A DNA stretch of 31,819 nt from Candidatus Dormiibacterota bacterium (GTDB lineage Bacteria > Chloroflexota > Dormibacteria > UBA8260 > Bog-877). This document shows, piece by piece, positions 1-8,638 of the stretch. Location: positions 1 to 31,819 of the forward strand of contig PLTL01000259.1 of NCBI GenBank assembly GCA_003164475.1. Direction: 5' to 3'. The first letter of the stretch is position 1. Each line of letters begins with the position of its first letter. Position numbers and translations under genes: made by a program. Below the pieces are notes generated by a model. That model was not told the origin of the DNA. It did not search any database and saw only the letters and a program-made list of their open reading frames with translations.

Positions 1-1039
1 AGACCACGGCAGGGATGAGCAGCCCGGGGATGCCGATGCCCTCGAAGACATGGGGGAGGACCCCCATCGCCACCAGGCAGGTCCCGGTGGTGACGAAGGC
101 GACGACGCTGAGCGAGCGCCGCCGGAGAGTGATGAGATGCTGGCCGAGAACCCCCGCCATCGCCACCAGCCCGACCATGGCCGGGCCCAGCACGATGGAG
201 ATGTCATTCGGCGAGCGGTGCAGCACCTTCTGCAGGTAGGGCGCGCCCAGCGCGTAGATGGTGAAGACCATGATCAGCGCCAGCCCGAGCTGGATCATCC
301 CCCAGCGCAGCGCCGGGCCCCGGCGCAGGATGCCGAGCCCGTCCTGGAACTCCCGGAAGGCGTGGGTCTGGGGACCCGCCCCGGTCGCCACCGCCCGCAG
401 CGACACGCTGATCCGCCAGCAGGAGAGGGCCGCCAGCGCGAACAGCCCGGCCGCGATGTAGAAGGGGACGAGGTCGCCGAAGAGGATCAGGCAGATGGGC
501 GCCAGCACGCTGCCGAGCAGCAGGGTGAAGATCACCGTGGTCATGAAGAGCGACATGGCGCCCTGGATCTGCTCGCGGCTCACCAGGGAGGGGATGCTGG
601 CCGCCTCGGCCGGAGCGAAGAGCTGGCCCACTCCGGCGAAGATGAAGGTGATCACGTAGAGGGGAAGCACCTGGCGCTGGGCGACCCCGGTCAGCTCCAG
701 GACCGGGACCCCGAGCACCATCAGGCCCCGGCTGAGATTGGTCCAGATCATGAGCGTCTTCTTGTCGTAGCGGTCGGCGAAGATCCCCGCCGGGATGGAG
801 AGGAAGACCGCCGGGATGGTGTAGGCCAGCAGCAGGGCGGCGTCGCTGAGGTAGCGGTGGGTCAGCGCATAGATCGAGAGCAGCAGGGAGAAGGCGAAGA
901 ACTTGTCACCCAGCTGGGCCGCCACCTGGGCCCCCCAGAGGAGCCTGAAGTCCTTCCCCCGGAGGACCTCCCGGAAGCCTGTGGGACCCGGATCGGTAGC
1001 CGCCTCGGCGACGGACGGCCGCGGCGCTACGACCGGCAT
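1..1039 (-). CDS. MFS transporter, C-terminus cut by window edge
   Basis: Reading the minus strand from an ATG at 1037-1039 gives an uninterrupted 346-codon frame that runs off the left end. The protein has a short soluble N-terminus, then alternating hydrophobic stretches that I read as about ten membrane segments. After the second comes GIFADRYDKK, which matches the loop 2-3 signature (motif A) of major facilitator superfamily secondary transporters. The pattern resembles the MFS_3 efflux branch (enterobactin-exporter-like), but the substrate cannot be told from sequence. The start lies 13 bases after the rsmA stop and no strong ribosome-binding site is visible, so it is probably the last or a late gene of the long minus-strand run. 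Family assignment is firm; export of drugs or siderophores is only a guess from the subfamily. Confidence 0.85.
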   Translation of the reverse strand, partial: MPVVAPRPSVAEAATDPGPTGFREVLRGKDFRLLWGAQVAAQLGDKFFAFSLLLSIYALTHRYLSDAALLLAYTIPAVFLSIPAGIFADRYDKKTLMIWTNLSRGLMVLGVPVLELTGVAQRQVLPLYVITFIFAGVGQLFAPAEAASIPSLVSREQIQGAMSLFMTTVIFTLLLGSVLAPICLILFGDLVPFYIAAGLFALAALSCWRISVSLRAVATGAGPQTHAFREFQDGLGILRRGPALRWGMIQLGLALIMVFTIYALGAPYLQKVLHRSPNDISIVLGPAMVGLVAMAGVLGQHLITLRRRSLSVVAFVTTGTCLVAMGVLPHVFEGIGIPGLLIPAVV

Positions 1040-1052
1040 GGCGGCGAATATA

Positions 1053-1898
1053 TCACCGGGTCAGCCGATCACCGGACCCGCAGACGGCCAGGAGCCGGCG
1101 CCACTCCTCAAGGTCGAGGCTGCCGGGGCGGCGGGTGGGGTCGATCTCGGCCCCGCGCAGAAGCTGGGCTGCCTCCGCCGGGCCGATCCCGAGGGACAGA
1201 GCCAGACCGTGGTGGAGCTGCTTGCGGCGGGCCTGGAAGACCGGCCGGGCCAGCTGGATCAGGGCCGACTCGAGCTCGGTCCCGCCCCCCCCGGTGGTCC
1301 GCAGCGTGACCAGGCTGCTGTGGACCCGGGGCGAGGGCCAGAAGCTGGAGGGGGCGATGTCGAACTCGACAGTGACCTCAGCCGCCAGCCGGAGCGCCAG
1401 GGTGGCGAGCGACCAGTCGCCCCTCGGGGCCGCCAGGCGCCGGGCCACCTCACGCTGCACCACCAGATGGCATCCGGCCGAGGCGGTGGTCCAGCCCACC
1501 ACCCGGGCCAGAAGCGCCCCGGTGATCTGGTAGGGCAGGTTGCCCAGCACCGTCGGAGAGACGAGTCCCAGCTCCTCGGGGCTGACCGAGAGGACGTCAG
1601 CCGCCACCACCCGCAGCCCGGGGTGGTGGCGGCGCAGCAGACCGAGGGCGGCGACACAGCGAGGGTCGATCTCCACCGCCACGACCGGTATCCCCCGCTC
1701 CAGCAGGCCTTGGGTGAGCGCCCCCAGGCCGGGGCCGATCTCGAGGACCTGCGCCGGCTGGCCGGCCACATCCAAGATGGCGTCGCGTACGGCGACGTCC
1801 ACCAAGAAGTTCTGTCCCAGCTCCCGCCGGGGGCTGATCCCAAACCTGCGGGCCACCGCCCGCGCGGTTCCGGGGGAGCAGAGGTCGGGGACGCTCAA
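1053..1898 (-). CDS. rsmA: 16S rRNA (adenine1518-N6/adenine1519-N6)-dimethyltransferase RsmA
   Basis: This is the KsgA/RsmA enzyme that dimethylates two adjacent adenines in helix 45 of 16S rRNA, using SAM, late in 30S assembly. Visible family motifs are LGQNFLVD near the N-terminus, the SAM-binding VLEIGPGLGALTQ, the catalytic GNLPYQIT (NLPY class), and FWPSPRVHSSLV further on. I chose the TTG at 1896-1898 as start: it overlaps the tatD stop as TTGA, has GGAG about 10 bases upstream, and gives 281 residues, the usual family length. A longer frame reaches 1988 but its extra N-terminus lies inside tatD and looks non-native. The tatD-rsmA order is common in bacteria. An MFS gene follows after 13 bases. 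Confidence 0.95.
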   Translation of the reverse strand: MSVPDLCSPGTARAVARRFGISPRRELGQNFLVDVAVRDAILDVAGQPAQVLEIGPGLGALTQGLLERGIPVVAVEIDPRCVAALGLLRRHHPGLRVVAADVLSVSPEELGLVSPTVLGNLPYQITGALLARVVGWTTASAGCHLVVQREVARRLAAPRGDWSLATLALRLAAEVTVEFDIAPSSFWPSPRVHSSLVTLRTTGGGGTELESALIQLARPVFQARRKQLHHGLALSLGIGPAEAAQLLRGAEIDPTRRPGSLDLEEWRRLLAVCGSGDRLTR

Positions 1899-2695
1899 GG
1901 GCGGGGGACTCCGAGGGCCGATCTGGCATTGGCGGTGGACGACTCGGCCAGCGACTCCAGACAGTCCCCCCGGAGCGCCGCCACCCACTGAGCCGTGGCC
2001 CGGACCATGGCCGGCTCACAGGTCTGGCCGCGATGCGGTTCGGGGGCCATGAAGGGGGCATCGGTCTCCACCAGGAGCAGGCCGCCGGGGACCGCCCGCG
2101 CGGCCGCCCGCAGGTCGTGGGCCGACTTGAACGTGGCGTTACCGGCGAACGAGCAGTAGAGGCCTCGGGCCGACGCCTCGGCCGCGAACTCTGCACCGCC
2201 GCTGAAACAGTGGAGGATCCCGGTGACGGTGGGCCCGCGATCCAGCAGCTCAAGCAGATCGGCCTGGGCCTGGCGCTGGTGGATGACCACCGGCTTGCCC
2301 AGCTCTTTGGCCAGCTCCAGCATGGCCGCGAACACCTGGCGCTGGAGCTCGACCGGGGTCTCCAGGTAGCCGGGCCGGAAGAAGTAGTCGAGCCCCACCT
2401 CCCCCACCGCCAGGGCCTTGGGATGAGCCAGGAGCTCTCTCAGCCCCTCCAGCTCCCGATCGGCAGGAAAGGTGGGATTGACCGGGTGCCAGCCCACCGT
2501 GAAGAAGACCTCGCTGAACGCCTCCGCCAGGTCGCAGGCCTCCCGGCTATCGACCAGACCATCTCCACTGGTCACCACCTGGTGCACCCCGGCCCGGTGG
2601 GCCCGGTCCAGCACCTCCCCAGCCGCAAACCCCCGCCGGACCAGCTCATCCAGGTGGCAGTGGGAGTCGATCAGGAAGGGCGCGCTCTCAACCAT
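1895..2695 (-). CDS. tatD: TatD family metal-dependent hydrolase (DNase)
   Basis: A TIM-barrel metallohydrolase of the TatD family, proteins with 3'-5' exonuclease/DNase activity linked to DNA repair and quality control. The 266-residue product is the normal length. Metal-binding and active-site landmarks are present in order: LIDSHCHLDEL at the N-terminus (HxH), VGWHPVNP, AVGEVGLDYFF (metal-ligand Glu), PVVIHQRQA, LHCFSGG, and VETDAPFMAP (catalytic Asp) near residue 205. The ATG at 2693-2695 overlaps the rsmI stop by 8 bases, which implies translational coupling. A longer frame to 3058 lies wholly inside rsmI and is rejected. The stop overlaps the TTG start of rsmA. Confidence 0.95.
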   Translation of the reverse strand: MVESAPFLIDSHCHLDELVRRGFAAGEVLDRAHRAGVHQVVTSGDGLVDSREACDLAEAFSEVFFTVGWHPVNPTFPADRELEGLRELLAHPKALAVGEVGLDYFFRPGYLETPVELQRQVFAAMLELAKELGKPVVIHQRQAQADLLELLDRGPTVTGILHCFSGGAEFAAEASARGLYCSFAGNATFKSAHDLRAAARAVPGGLLLVETDAPFMAPEPHRGQTCEPAMVRATAQWVAALRGDCLESLAESSTANARSALGVPRP

Positions 2696-3377
2696 CGGCG
2701 CCGCCCCGGGCGGCGGCTGGTGCCTCCACCACCACCGTGCACTCCCCCCGGGGCGGTGCCGCTCGAAACTGGATTGCGAGCTCTGCGGCCGTGCCGAAAT
2801 GCCAGCTCTCGTGCAGTTTGGAGATCTCCCTCGCCACCGCCACGCGGCGGTCGCCCAGGGATTCCGCCACCCACCCGAGGGTGACGACCAGGCGGTGGGG
2901 TGACTCGTGAAAGACGATGGCGAAGGCGCTGGCCGACTCCAGGATCCGCTGCATCCGAGCCTTGCTCCGGGGCAGGAAGCCGAGGAAGACGAAGCGGTCC
3001 GCCCGCAGCCCGCTGCCACACACCGCGGCCACCGCCGCCGAGGGCCCCGGTACCGCAACCACCTCGAAGCCCCCCGATCGGGCCGCGTCGATCAGCCTGC
3101 GCCCGGGGTCGCTGATGGCCGGGGTTCCGGCGTCCGAGACCAGGGCCACGTCATGCAGGGCGAGCTCCTCCAGCACCAGGGGAATCCGGCGCTCCTCCTG
3201 CTCCCCAGGGAGCGAGATGAGGCGGGGATGGGCGCCCAGCCTCCTGAGCAGGGTGCCGCTCCGGCGGGTGTCCTCCGCCACCAGGATCGCCACCCGGCCC
3301 AGCACCTCGGCGGCGCGGGGCGAGAGGTCGGAGAGGTTGCCGATCGGAGTCGCCACCACATAGAGGACTCCCGGCAT
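2688..3377 (-). CDS. rsmI: 16S rRNA (cytidine1402-2'-O)-methyltransferase RsmI, short form
   Basis: RsmI 2'-O-methylates C1402 in the 30S decoding centre with SAM. The tetrapyrrole-methylase-like fold is evident: VVATPIGNLSDLSPRA at the start, AEDTRRSG, LVSDAGTPAISDPG, VPGPSA, and VAREISKLHE toward the end. The ATG at 3375-3377 begins MPGVLYVVATPIGNL, the expected family N-terminus, five bases after the nadE stop; a frame extending to 3494 adds residues unlike the family. The product is 229 residues, about 50-60 fewer than E. coli RsmI. It ends just after the methylase domain and so lacks the C-terminal helix-turn-helix-like domain. It overlaps tatD by 8 bases. Confidence 0.93.
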   Translation of the reverse strand: MPGVLYVVATPIGNLSDLSPRAAEVLGRVAILVAEDTRRSGTLLRRLGAHPRLISLPGEQEERRIPLVLEELALHDVALVSDAGTPAISDPGRRLIDAARSGGFEVVAVPGPSAAVAAVCGSGLRADRFVFLGFLPRSKARMQRILESASAFAIVFHESPHRLVVTLGWVAESLGDRRVAVAREISKLHESWHFGTAAELAIQFRAAPPRGECTVVVEAPAAARGGADG

Positions 3378-3382
3378 CGGTG

Positions 3383-4204
3383 TCAGTGGCCCCAGTCCCG
3401 GGGGTAGCGGAAGTCCTGCTCGACGCTCCGCGCTGAGATCTTGGCGATCAGGGGCGGACGCCTCTTGAACTGCGAATCGCGCACCCGCTTCCAAACCGCC
3501 GCCACCAACTGGGGCGCGAACGCGAGCTCCTCGAGCTCTCCCGGGGAGCGACGCTCGTCGATGAGCCCGAAGAGGATCTGGTCGGCCGTCTCATAGGTGA
3601 ACCCCAGGTCCGCCTCGTCGGACTGACCGGCGAAAAGGTCAGCCGACGGCGGCTTGCCGACAATCCTCTCCGGCAGCCCCAGATGGCGGGCCAACTGGAA
3701 GACCTGGGTCTTGTAAAGGTCTCCCAACGGGTTGAGGGCATGGGCACCGTCCCCCCAGAGGGTGCTGTACCCCAGCAGCAGCTCCGACTTGTTGCTGGTC
3801 CCCAGCACCAATGCGGAGCGGGTGCTCGAGATGTCGTAGAGGATGCTCATGCGCTCCCTGGCCATCTTGTTGCCTCGCCTGGTCGGGTCCGCCCCCGGCA
3901 GCTGGGCGAAGTAGGCGTCGATCTGGGGGGTGATCTCCAGCACCAGCATCTCGATCTCCAGCTCGCTCGCCACCAGCCGGGCATCCTCCAGGCTGCTGGG
4001 GCTGCTCTGCCGGTAGGGCAAGGCCAGTCCTGTGACCGCCCGGGGGCCCAGCGCATCCACCGCCAGCCGGGCTGCGAGGGCGGAGTCGACGCCCCCGGAG
4101 ATCCCCACCACCACCCCCGCGGCCCCGACCTTGAGCACCTCCTCGCGCACGAACTCGCGCAGGATCCCCGAGACCAGCTCGGCGCTGATGGAGAGGTCAG
4201 CCAT
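3383..4204 (-). CDS. nadE: NAD+ synthetase, synthetase domain only (NadE)
   Basis: This enzyme amidates nicotinic acid adenine dinucleotide to NAD+ with ATP. The 273-residue product is a complete N-type ATP-pyrophosphatase synthetase domain: VVGISGGVDSALAARLA holds the SGGVDS P-loop, followed by KMARERMSILYD, GTSNKSELLLGYSTLWGDGA, LNPLGDLYKTQV and KPPSADLFAGQSDE, all NadE signatures. The ATG at 4202-4204 overlaps the stop of the preceding nitrilase-type gene by 8 bases. NadE proteins of this length normally use ammonia, whereas glutamine-dependent forms carry a fused N-terminal nitrilase-type glutaminase. Here that glutaminase is the separate gene immediately upstream, so the pair probably forms a two-subunit glutamine-dependent enzyme (inference). 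Confidence 0.95.
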   Translation of the reverse strand: MADLSISAELVSGILREFVREEVLKVGAAGVVVGISGGVDSALAARLAVDALGPRAVTGLALPYRQSSPSSLEDARLVASELEIEMLVLEITPQIDAYFAQLPGADPTRRGNKMARERMSILYDISSTRSALVLGTSNKSELLLGYSTLWGDGAHALNPLGDLYKTQVFQLARHLGLPERIVGKPPSADLFAGQSDEADLGFTYETADQILFGLIDERRSPGELEELAFAPQLVAAVWKRVRDSQFKRRPPLIAKISARSVEQDFRYPRDWGH

Positions 4205-5069
4205 CGGCGCCCAGGCCCAGCTGGCGTCGGACCACGTCGATCCGCTCGTCGCGAAGGAGGGGGAAGGCGATCCGGGCCCGACGCAGGTCGCGCCGGTCCA
4301 GCTCGCAGTGGAGCGTTCCCGCGCTGGCGTCCAGAGGGCCTGCCAGCATCCGCCCGTCCGGACCCAGCACCCGACTCCCGCCCCAGAAGTGGAAGCCATC
4401 CTCGAACCCCACCCGGTTGCAGTAGGCCACGAAGACGGTGAAGAGCTCCGCGTAGGTCCTCAGCATCGCCCCGTAGGAGGCGGCGCTCCCCAGCTCCGCC
4501 TCGGCCGCGGCCACCCCTCGACCCGGGCTGGCCGAGGGGCAGATGAGCAGGTCCACACCGGCCTGACTGAGGAGGTACACGGAGCTGGGGTGCCAGAGGT
4601 CCTCGCAGACCAGGATCCCCAGCCGCCAGCGAGCTCCCCCACCCAGGGGGAGCTCGACCACCTCGAAGGCGTCGCCCGAGGCCAGATAGCGCTGCTCGTC
4701 GAACATCCCGTAGGTGGGCAGGTAGACCTTGCGATGGATCTGGCGCACCTCTCCGTCGGAGATCAGCACCGCCGCGTTGTAGAACTGGAAGCCTGGGGAC
4801 TCCAGGACCAGCCCCACCACCGCGGCCCCACCGCCGGTGGCCTCGATGAGCCGACCGACCTCCGGTCCGTCCAGGGTCACCGCCGCGTCTTGGGTCAGAT
4901 CCTTCAGGAAGTACCCGGTTAGCCCCAGTTCGGGCAGGACCACGAGGCGACTCCCCGCCCCCACCTCGGCCGCGATCCGTCGGCAGCTCCAATCCAGATT
5001 CGCCTCGAGGTCGCCCAGCACCGGCGCGTGCTGGACTAGGGCCACCCGGACCCGGCTCGCGGCCGCCAC
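4197..5069 (-). CDS. Carbon-nitrogen hydrolase (nitrilase-type), probable glutaminase subunit for NadE
   Basis: A nitrilase-superfamily amidase of about 290 residues. The Glu-Lys-Cys triad is visible: Glu in VVLPELGLTGYFLKDL, Lys in HRKVYLPTYGMFDEQRYL, and Cys in ILVCEDLWHPS. The LPTYGMFDEQRY stretch resembles the glutaminase half of glutamine-dependent NAD synthetases, where the Lys precedes LPTYGVFDE. With nadE overlapping by 8 bases, it most likely supplies ammonia from glutamine to NadE. I favour the GTG at 5067-5069, one base after the dinG stop, since the mature-looking sequence begins RVRVALVQHAP. Another GTG at 5112-5114 would add 15 residues overlapping dinG. The alternative is an independent amidase, but context argues against that. 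Confidence 0.88.
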   Translation of the reverse strand: MAAASRVRVALVQHAPVLGDLEANLDWSCRRIAAEVGAGSRLVVLPELGLTGYFLKDLTQDAAVTLDGPEVGRLIEATGGGAAVVGLVLESPGFQFYNAAVLISDGEVRQIHRKVYLPTYGMFDEQRYLASGDAFEVVELPLGGGARWRLGILVCEDLWHPSSVYLLSQAGVDLLICPSASPGRGVAAAEAELGSAASYGAMLRTYAELFTVFVAYCNRVGFEDGFHFWGGSRVLGPDGRMLAGPLDASAGTLHCELDRRDLRRARIAFPLLRDERIDVVRRQLGLGADG

Positions 5070-5070
5070 C

Positions 5071-7860
5071 TCAGCGCGCCACCGCGGCCGGCATCTCTCC
5101 CCGCAGGAAGGCACCCAGGGCCGGTGCCAGGGACTCGGGGGGCTCGTAGATGAAGGCCGCCTTGGGCAGTGCCCGAACGAACTCCTCCCCGTAGCTGCGC
5201 TCCAGGATCCGAGGGTCGCAGATCACCACCGCGCCGCGGTCGCCGTGGCGGCGGACCAGCCTTCCGAAGCCTTGCTTGAGCCGGAGCACCGCCTCCGGAA
5301 GCGAGAGCTGCGTGAAGGAGTCGGGGTGGCCCCTGGCCCGGGCCTGGAAGATGGGGTCGGTGGGAACGGGGAAGGGCAGCTTGTCGATCACCACACACTG
5401 GAGGACATCGCCGGGCAGGTCAATCCCCTCCCAGAAGCTGTTGGTCCCCAGCAGTACCGTCCTCGGGTTGTTGCGGAAGTTGCGGAGCACCTGGTTGCGG
5501 GTCCCGTCCAGTCCCTGGCCCAGCACCGCGATCCCCTCACCCGCGAGCAGGGAGCGCAGCTGGACATGGACCTCCCGCAGCGCCTGGTAGCCGGTGAAGA
5601 GCACCAGGGTCCGACCCCCCAGCTCAGATGCGATCTCGGCGACCATCCGGGCCACCACTCGGGCATGCTGGGGGTCGCCGTGAGCGGGCATCCCGCGGGG
5701 CAGGCAGCACAGCGACTGGCGCAGGTAATCGAAGGGTGAGTCCAGCACCAGCTCCTGGGCGTCCTCCAGGCCGAGCCGGCCGCGAATGTACCTGAAGGAA
5801 CCGGCCACCGCCAGGGTGGCGGAGGTGAGCACCACGGTTTGGCATCGGTCGAAGATGTGCTCCCGGAGCGAAGCGGCGACCTCGACAGGAGCGGTCCTCA
5901 GCACCGCCTGGTCTCCCCGCTCCACCTCGACCCATGCCACCTGGTCGGCGCCCGTCGAGGGCGTGCTCTGGTCCGGGGCGACCAGGTTGGCCAGCGCCGA
6001 GGCCAGAACCCGGGCCATCCCCTGGAGGGCCTCGGCGGCGATCCAGAGCTCGCGACGCCCGTTGTCCGGCTGCGGCCAGAGCTCGGGCTGGACGTTGCCG
6101 CCATCGGCCGCGGCTCGCAGCGCGGAGCTGGCCTGACTGATTCCCCGGGCCAGTCGAGCCACCGACCTGCCCGGCTGCTCCCAGAGCTCGGTCCCCGGCA
6201 GTCGCCGGTCGAGCACAACGAAGCGCGAGCCCCGCCCGCCCAGACCGGCACCCTCGTCCCCGGCCAGGTGGCGGAGGTCCGCAAAGGCGGCTGTGGCCGC
6301 CTGCCGGGCGCTCTTCAGAGCCCGGCTCACCGCCGGGTCACCGAACTCGGGGATCCGGTCCAGGACCGCCAGGACGGCTCCCAGGCTGAGACGCTTGCCC
6401 TGGGCCTGGGTGGCCGCCTCCTCCAGGTGATGGGCCTCATCGATGATCAGGTGGTGGAACTCGGGCAGCACGGCTCCCCCACTGTCGGCGTCGGAGAGCA
6501 GGAGAGCGTGGTTGACGATCACCAGATCGGCGTCCCTGGCCTCGAGCCTGGACTTGACCATGAAGCAGCGGCCATCCCGCCAGTTGTGGCAGGCGGGCCC
6601 CAGGCAGTCGTCGACCGTGGACCCCACCCTCTCCCAGAACTCGCTGTCACGCCCCGCTAGCCGCAGCTCGCTCCGGTCGCCGATCTGGCTCTGGTAGGCC
6701 CAGATCAGCGCCCGCACCTTGAAGCGGAGTTCGTCGGCATCGCGGCGCCGGCCACCCGGCGCCGCAGCCGCCAGCCAGCGCTCCAGCCGGCGCAGGCTGA
6801 GGTAGTTGCCCCGGCCCTTGAGCACCGCGGAGCGCAGCGGCAGGGGTCGAGCCCGATCCGCGGCCGGGAGGTCGTGCTGGGCCAGCTGCTCCTGGAGGGT
6901 GATCGTATGGGTCGAGACCAGCACCCGCTCGCGCCGCTTGGCGGCCCACTCCCTGGCCGGTATCAGGTAGGCCAGCGACTTGCCCACGCCAGTCCCGGCC
7001 TCGACCAGCAGGGTCTGCCCCCGATTGAAGGCCTGGGTGACCGCCAGCGCCATCTGCTGCTGCTCCTCCCGCAACTCGAAGCCGGGGTCGGCACACGCCA
7101 GCGCGCCGTCAGCCCCGAACGCCTTCAGCACGAATGCCTCGTCGATCCCACCCGTAGGCGCCGCGCCGCCGGAGCCGGCCGTCGCCACGGGCGCCGGAGA
7201 CGGCATCTGCCCGCTGGCCCGGGGTTGGGCTGGATCGGCCGCCGGCAGGCCCTCGAGATGGCGGGCCAGGTACTGCCCGGTGGGCCAGCCGCCGCCGGTG
7301 CAGAGCTGGCGAACCCGCTCGCGCAGCCCTGCCGGCAGCCCTCGAGCCACCTCGATCAGGTGCCGGAGCAGAAGGTCGGTGGCCATGGCGTCGGAGAGGG
7401 CCCGGTGGGGCCGGTCGTGGAGCAGCCCCAGAGATCTGCTCAGCTCCTCCAGGCTGTGGCTGGGAGCGGCCGGCAGCACGACCCGGGCCAGCTCGGCGGT
7501 GTCCAGGGCAACCCGCCCAGCAAACTCCTCGGGCCGGATCTCCGCGCAGAAGGCCATGTCGAACCCGACGCCGTGCCCCACCAGCGTGCATCCCTCGCTG
7601 AACAGCGCCAGCCCCGCGACCGCCTCCTCAGGGGTGGGCTGGCCGCGGAGGTCCGAGTCGTGCAGCCCGCAGAGCCGCTGGATCACCAGTGAGAGCGGTA
7701 CCCCGGGATCGGCCAGGGCCGTGAAGGTGTCCAGCACACCCGACCGGTCGACCTTGACGGCCCCGATCTCGATGATCCGGTCGCTCCGGGGACTGAGCCC
7801 GGTGGTCTCGAGGTCGAAGCAGACCAGGGTCTCGTCTGCTCCGGCGGAATCTGAACTCAT
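5071..7860 (-). CDS. dinG: DinG-type helicase with N-terminal DEDDh exonuclease domain
   Basis: A roughly 929-residue fusion of a DnaQ-like 3'-5' exonuclease and an XPD/DinG-family superfamily-2 DNA helicase, expected in DNA repair or structure resolution. The exonuclease is at about 10-165: CFDLETTGLSP (first acidic pair), GHGVGFD, and HRALSDAMAT (His and last Asp). The helicase follows: EAGTGVGKSLAYL (Walker A, near 288), LVSTHTITLQEQL, IIDEAHHLEE (DEAH), VLLGTNSFWEGIDLPGD, and QGFGRLVRRHGD (motif VI). Three cysteines at about 419, 424 and 432 fit the iron-sulfur domain, but the usual first ligand in KGRxNYLC is Ser here (KGRGNYLS). Start is ATG 7858-7860; a GTG lies just before it at 7861-7863. 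The gap to cmk is 64 bases. Confidence 0.93.
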   Translation of the reverse strand: MSSDSAGADETLVCFDLETTGLSPRSDRIIEIGAVKVDRSGVLDTFTALADPGVPLSLVIQRLCGLHDSDLRGQPTPEEAVAGLALFSEGCTLVGHGVGFDMAFCAEIRPEEFAGRVALDTAELARVVLPAAPSHSLEELSRSLGLLHDRPHRALSDAMATDLLLRHLIEVARGLPAGLRERVRQLCTGGGWPTGQYLARHLEGLPAADPAQPRASGQMPSPAPVATAGSGGAAPTGGIDEAFVLKAFGADGALACADPGFELREEQQQMALAVTQAFNRGQTLLVEAGTGVGKSLAYLIPAREWAAKRRERVLVSTHTITLQEQLAQHDLPAADRARPLPLRSAVLKGRGNYLSLRRLERWLAAAAPGGRRRDADELRFKVRALIWAYQSQIGDRSELRLAGRDSEFWERVGSTVDDCLGPACHNWRDGRCFMVKSRLEARDADLVIVNHALLLSDADSGGAVLPEFHHLIIDEAHHLEEAATQAQGKRLSLGAVLAVLDRIPEFGDPAVSRALKSARQAATAAFADLRHLAGDEGAGLGGRGSRFVVLDRRLPGTELWEQPGRSVARLARGISQASSALRAAADGGNVQPELWPQPDNGRRELWIAAEALQGMARVLASALANLVAPDQSTPSTGADQVAWVEVERGDQAVLRTAPVEVAASLREHIFDRCQTVVLTSATLAVAGSFRYIRGRLGLEDAQELVLDSPFDYLRQSLCCLPRGMPAHGDPQHARVVARMVAEIASELGGRTLVLFTGYQALREVHVQLRSLLAGEGIAVLGQGLDGTRNQVLRNFRNNPRTVLLGTNSFWEGIDLPGDVLQCVVIDKLPFPVPTDPIFQARARGHPDSFTQLSLPEAVLRLKQGFGRLVRRHGDRGAVVICDPRILERSYGEEFVRALPKAAFIYEPPESLAPALGAFLRGEMPAAVAR

Positions 7861-7924
7861 CACAGGCCGGGTAACACCTTAGCCAAGTCGAGGCCGGCGG
7901 GTTCAGTCCCTTCCGTTAGAGGGG

Positions 7925-8638
7925 CTACGGACGGCGCCGTCCTGGGATCGATCTGAGTCGGAGTCGGTGGCACTCTGCCAGGATCCTCTCTACCACCTGC
8001 TCCGCGGAGAGATGGGCGGTCTGGATCTCCAGAGCGTCGGCCGGGACCGCCAGCGGGCCGTGGTTGCGAGACAGGTCGGTCCGGTCACGTGCCTCCATCT
8101 CAGCCCGGAGCTCATGGTCCAAGGCCTGCTGGCCCCGGCCCTCAAGCTCCCGCCGGCGCCGGGCGACTCGGACCTCGGCCGGGGCATCGAGATAGACCCT
8201 GCAGTCGGCGTCGGGGAACACCACGGTGCCGGTGTCCCGCCCCACCAGCAGCCCCCCCTCCCGGGCCGGCTCACGCTGAAAGTGGAGCAGGGCCGCGCGC
8301 ACCTGGGGTTGGCCGGCCGCGCCCGCCAGCAGGGCGGCATGCCGGGGGTCCCAGAGCTCGGCTCCCAGCGGGCCACCATCGACCAGAGCCTGCCAGGCGT
8401 CGGGACCGGCCAGGGGATCCGTGTTGGCCTTGAGATCCAGCCGGGAGGCGAGCTCGGCGAGAGCGGCGCCATCGCCGGCTGCTATCCCCCTGCGGCTGGC
8501 GGCGACGGCCAGAGCCCGGTAGAAGATCCCCGTGTCGATGAAGGGGACATGCAGCTCGATGGCGACCCGGCGGCCCACCGTCGACTTGCCCACCCCGGCC
8601 GGGCCATCGATGGTGACCACCGGCCCCCGCACCTTCAA
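7925..8638 (-). CDS. cmk: (d)CMP kinase
   Basis: Cytidylate kinase phosphorylates CMP and dCMP with ATP in pyrimidine nucleotide synthesis and salvage. The product is 237 residues, a normal length. Landmarks are the P-loop GPAGVGKSTVGRR, IDTGIFYRALAVAA (substrate site, usually DTGAMYRA), LVGRDTGTVVFPDADCRVYLDA (usually GRDIGTVVFPDA), and a C-terminal RDRTDLSRNHGPLAVPADAL. The TTG at 8636-8638 overlaps the upstream pseudouridine synthase stop (TTGA) and has GGGG about 6 bases before it; a GTG two codons downstream is an alternative. In many bacteria cmk follows scpB and a pseudouridine synthase, exactly as here. Confidence 0.96.
   Translation of the reverse strand: MKVRGPVVTIDGPAGVGKSTVGRRVAIELHVPFIDTGIFYRALAVAASRRGIAAGDGAALAELASRLDLKANTDPLAGPDAWQALVDGGPLGAELWDPRHAALLAGAAGQPQVRAALLHFQREPAREGGLLVGRDTGTVVFPDADCRVYLDAPAEVRVARRRRELEGRGQQALDHELRAEMEARDRTDLSRNHGPLAVPADALEIQTAHLSAEQVVERILAECHRLRLRSIPGRRRP

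Noticed and set aside
50..1309. 419-codon plus-strand frame at the left edge
   Set aside because: Lies opposite the MFS transporter and rsmA; the product is low-complexity and has no domain.
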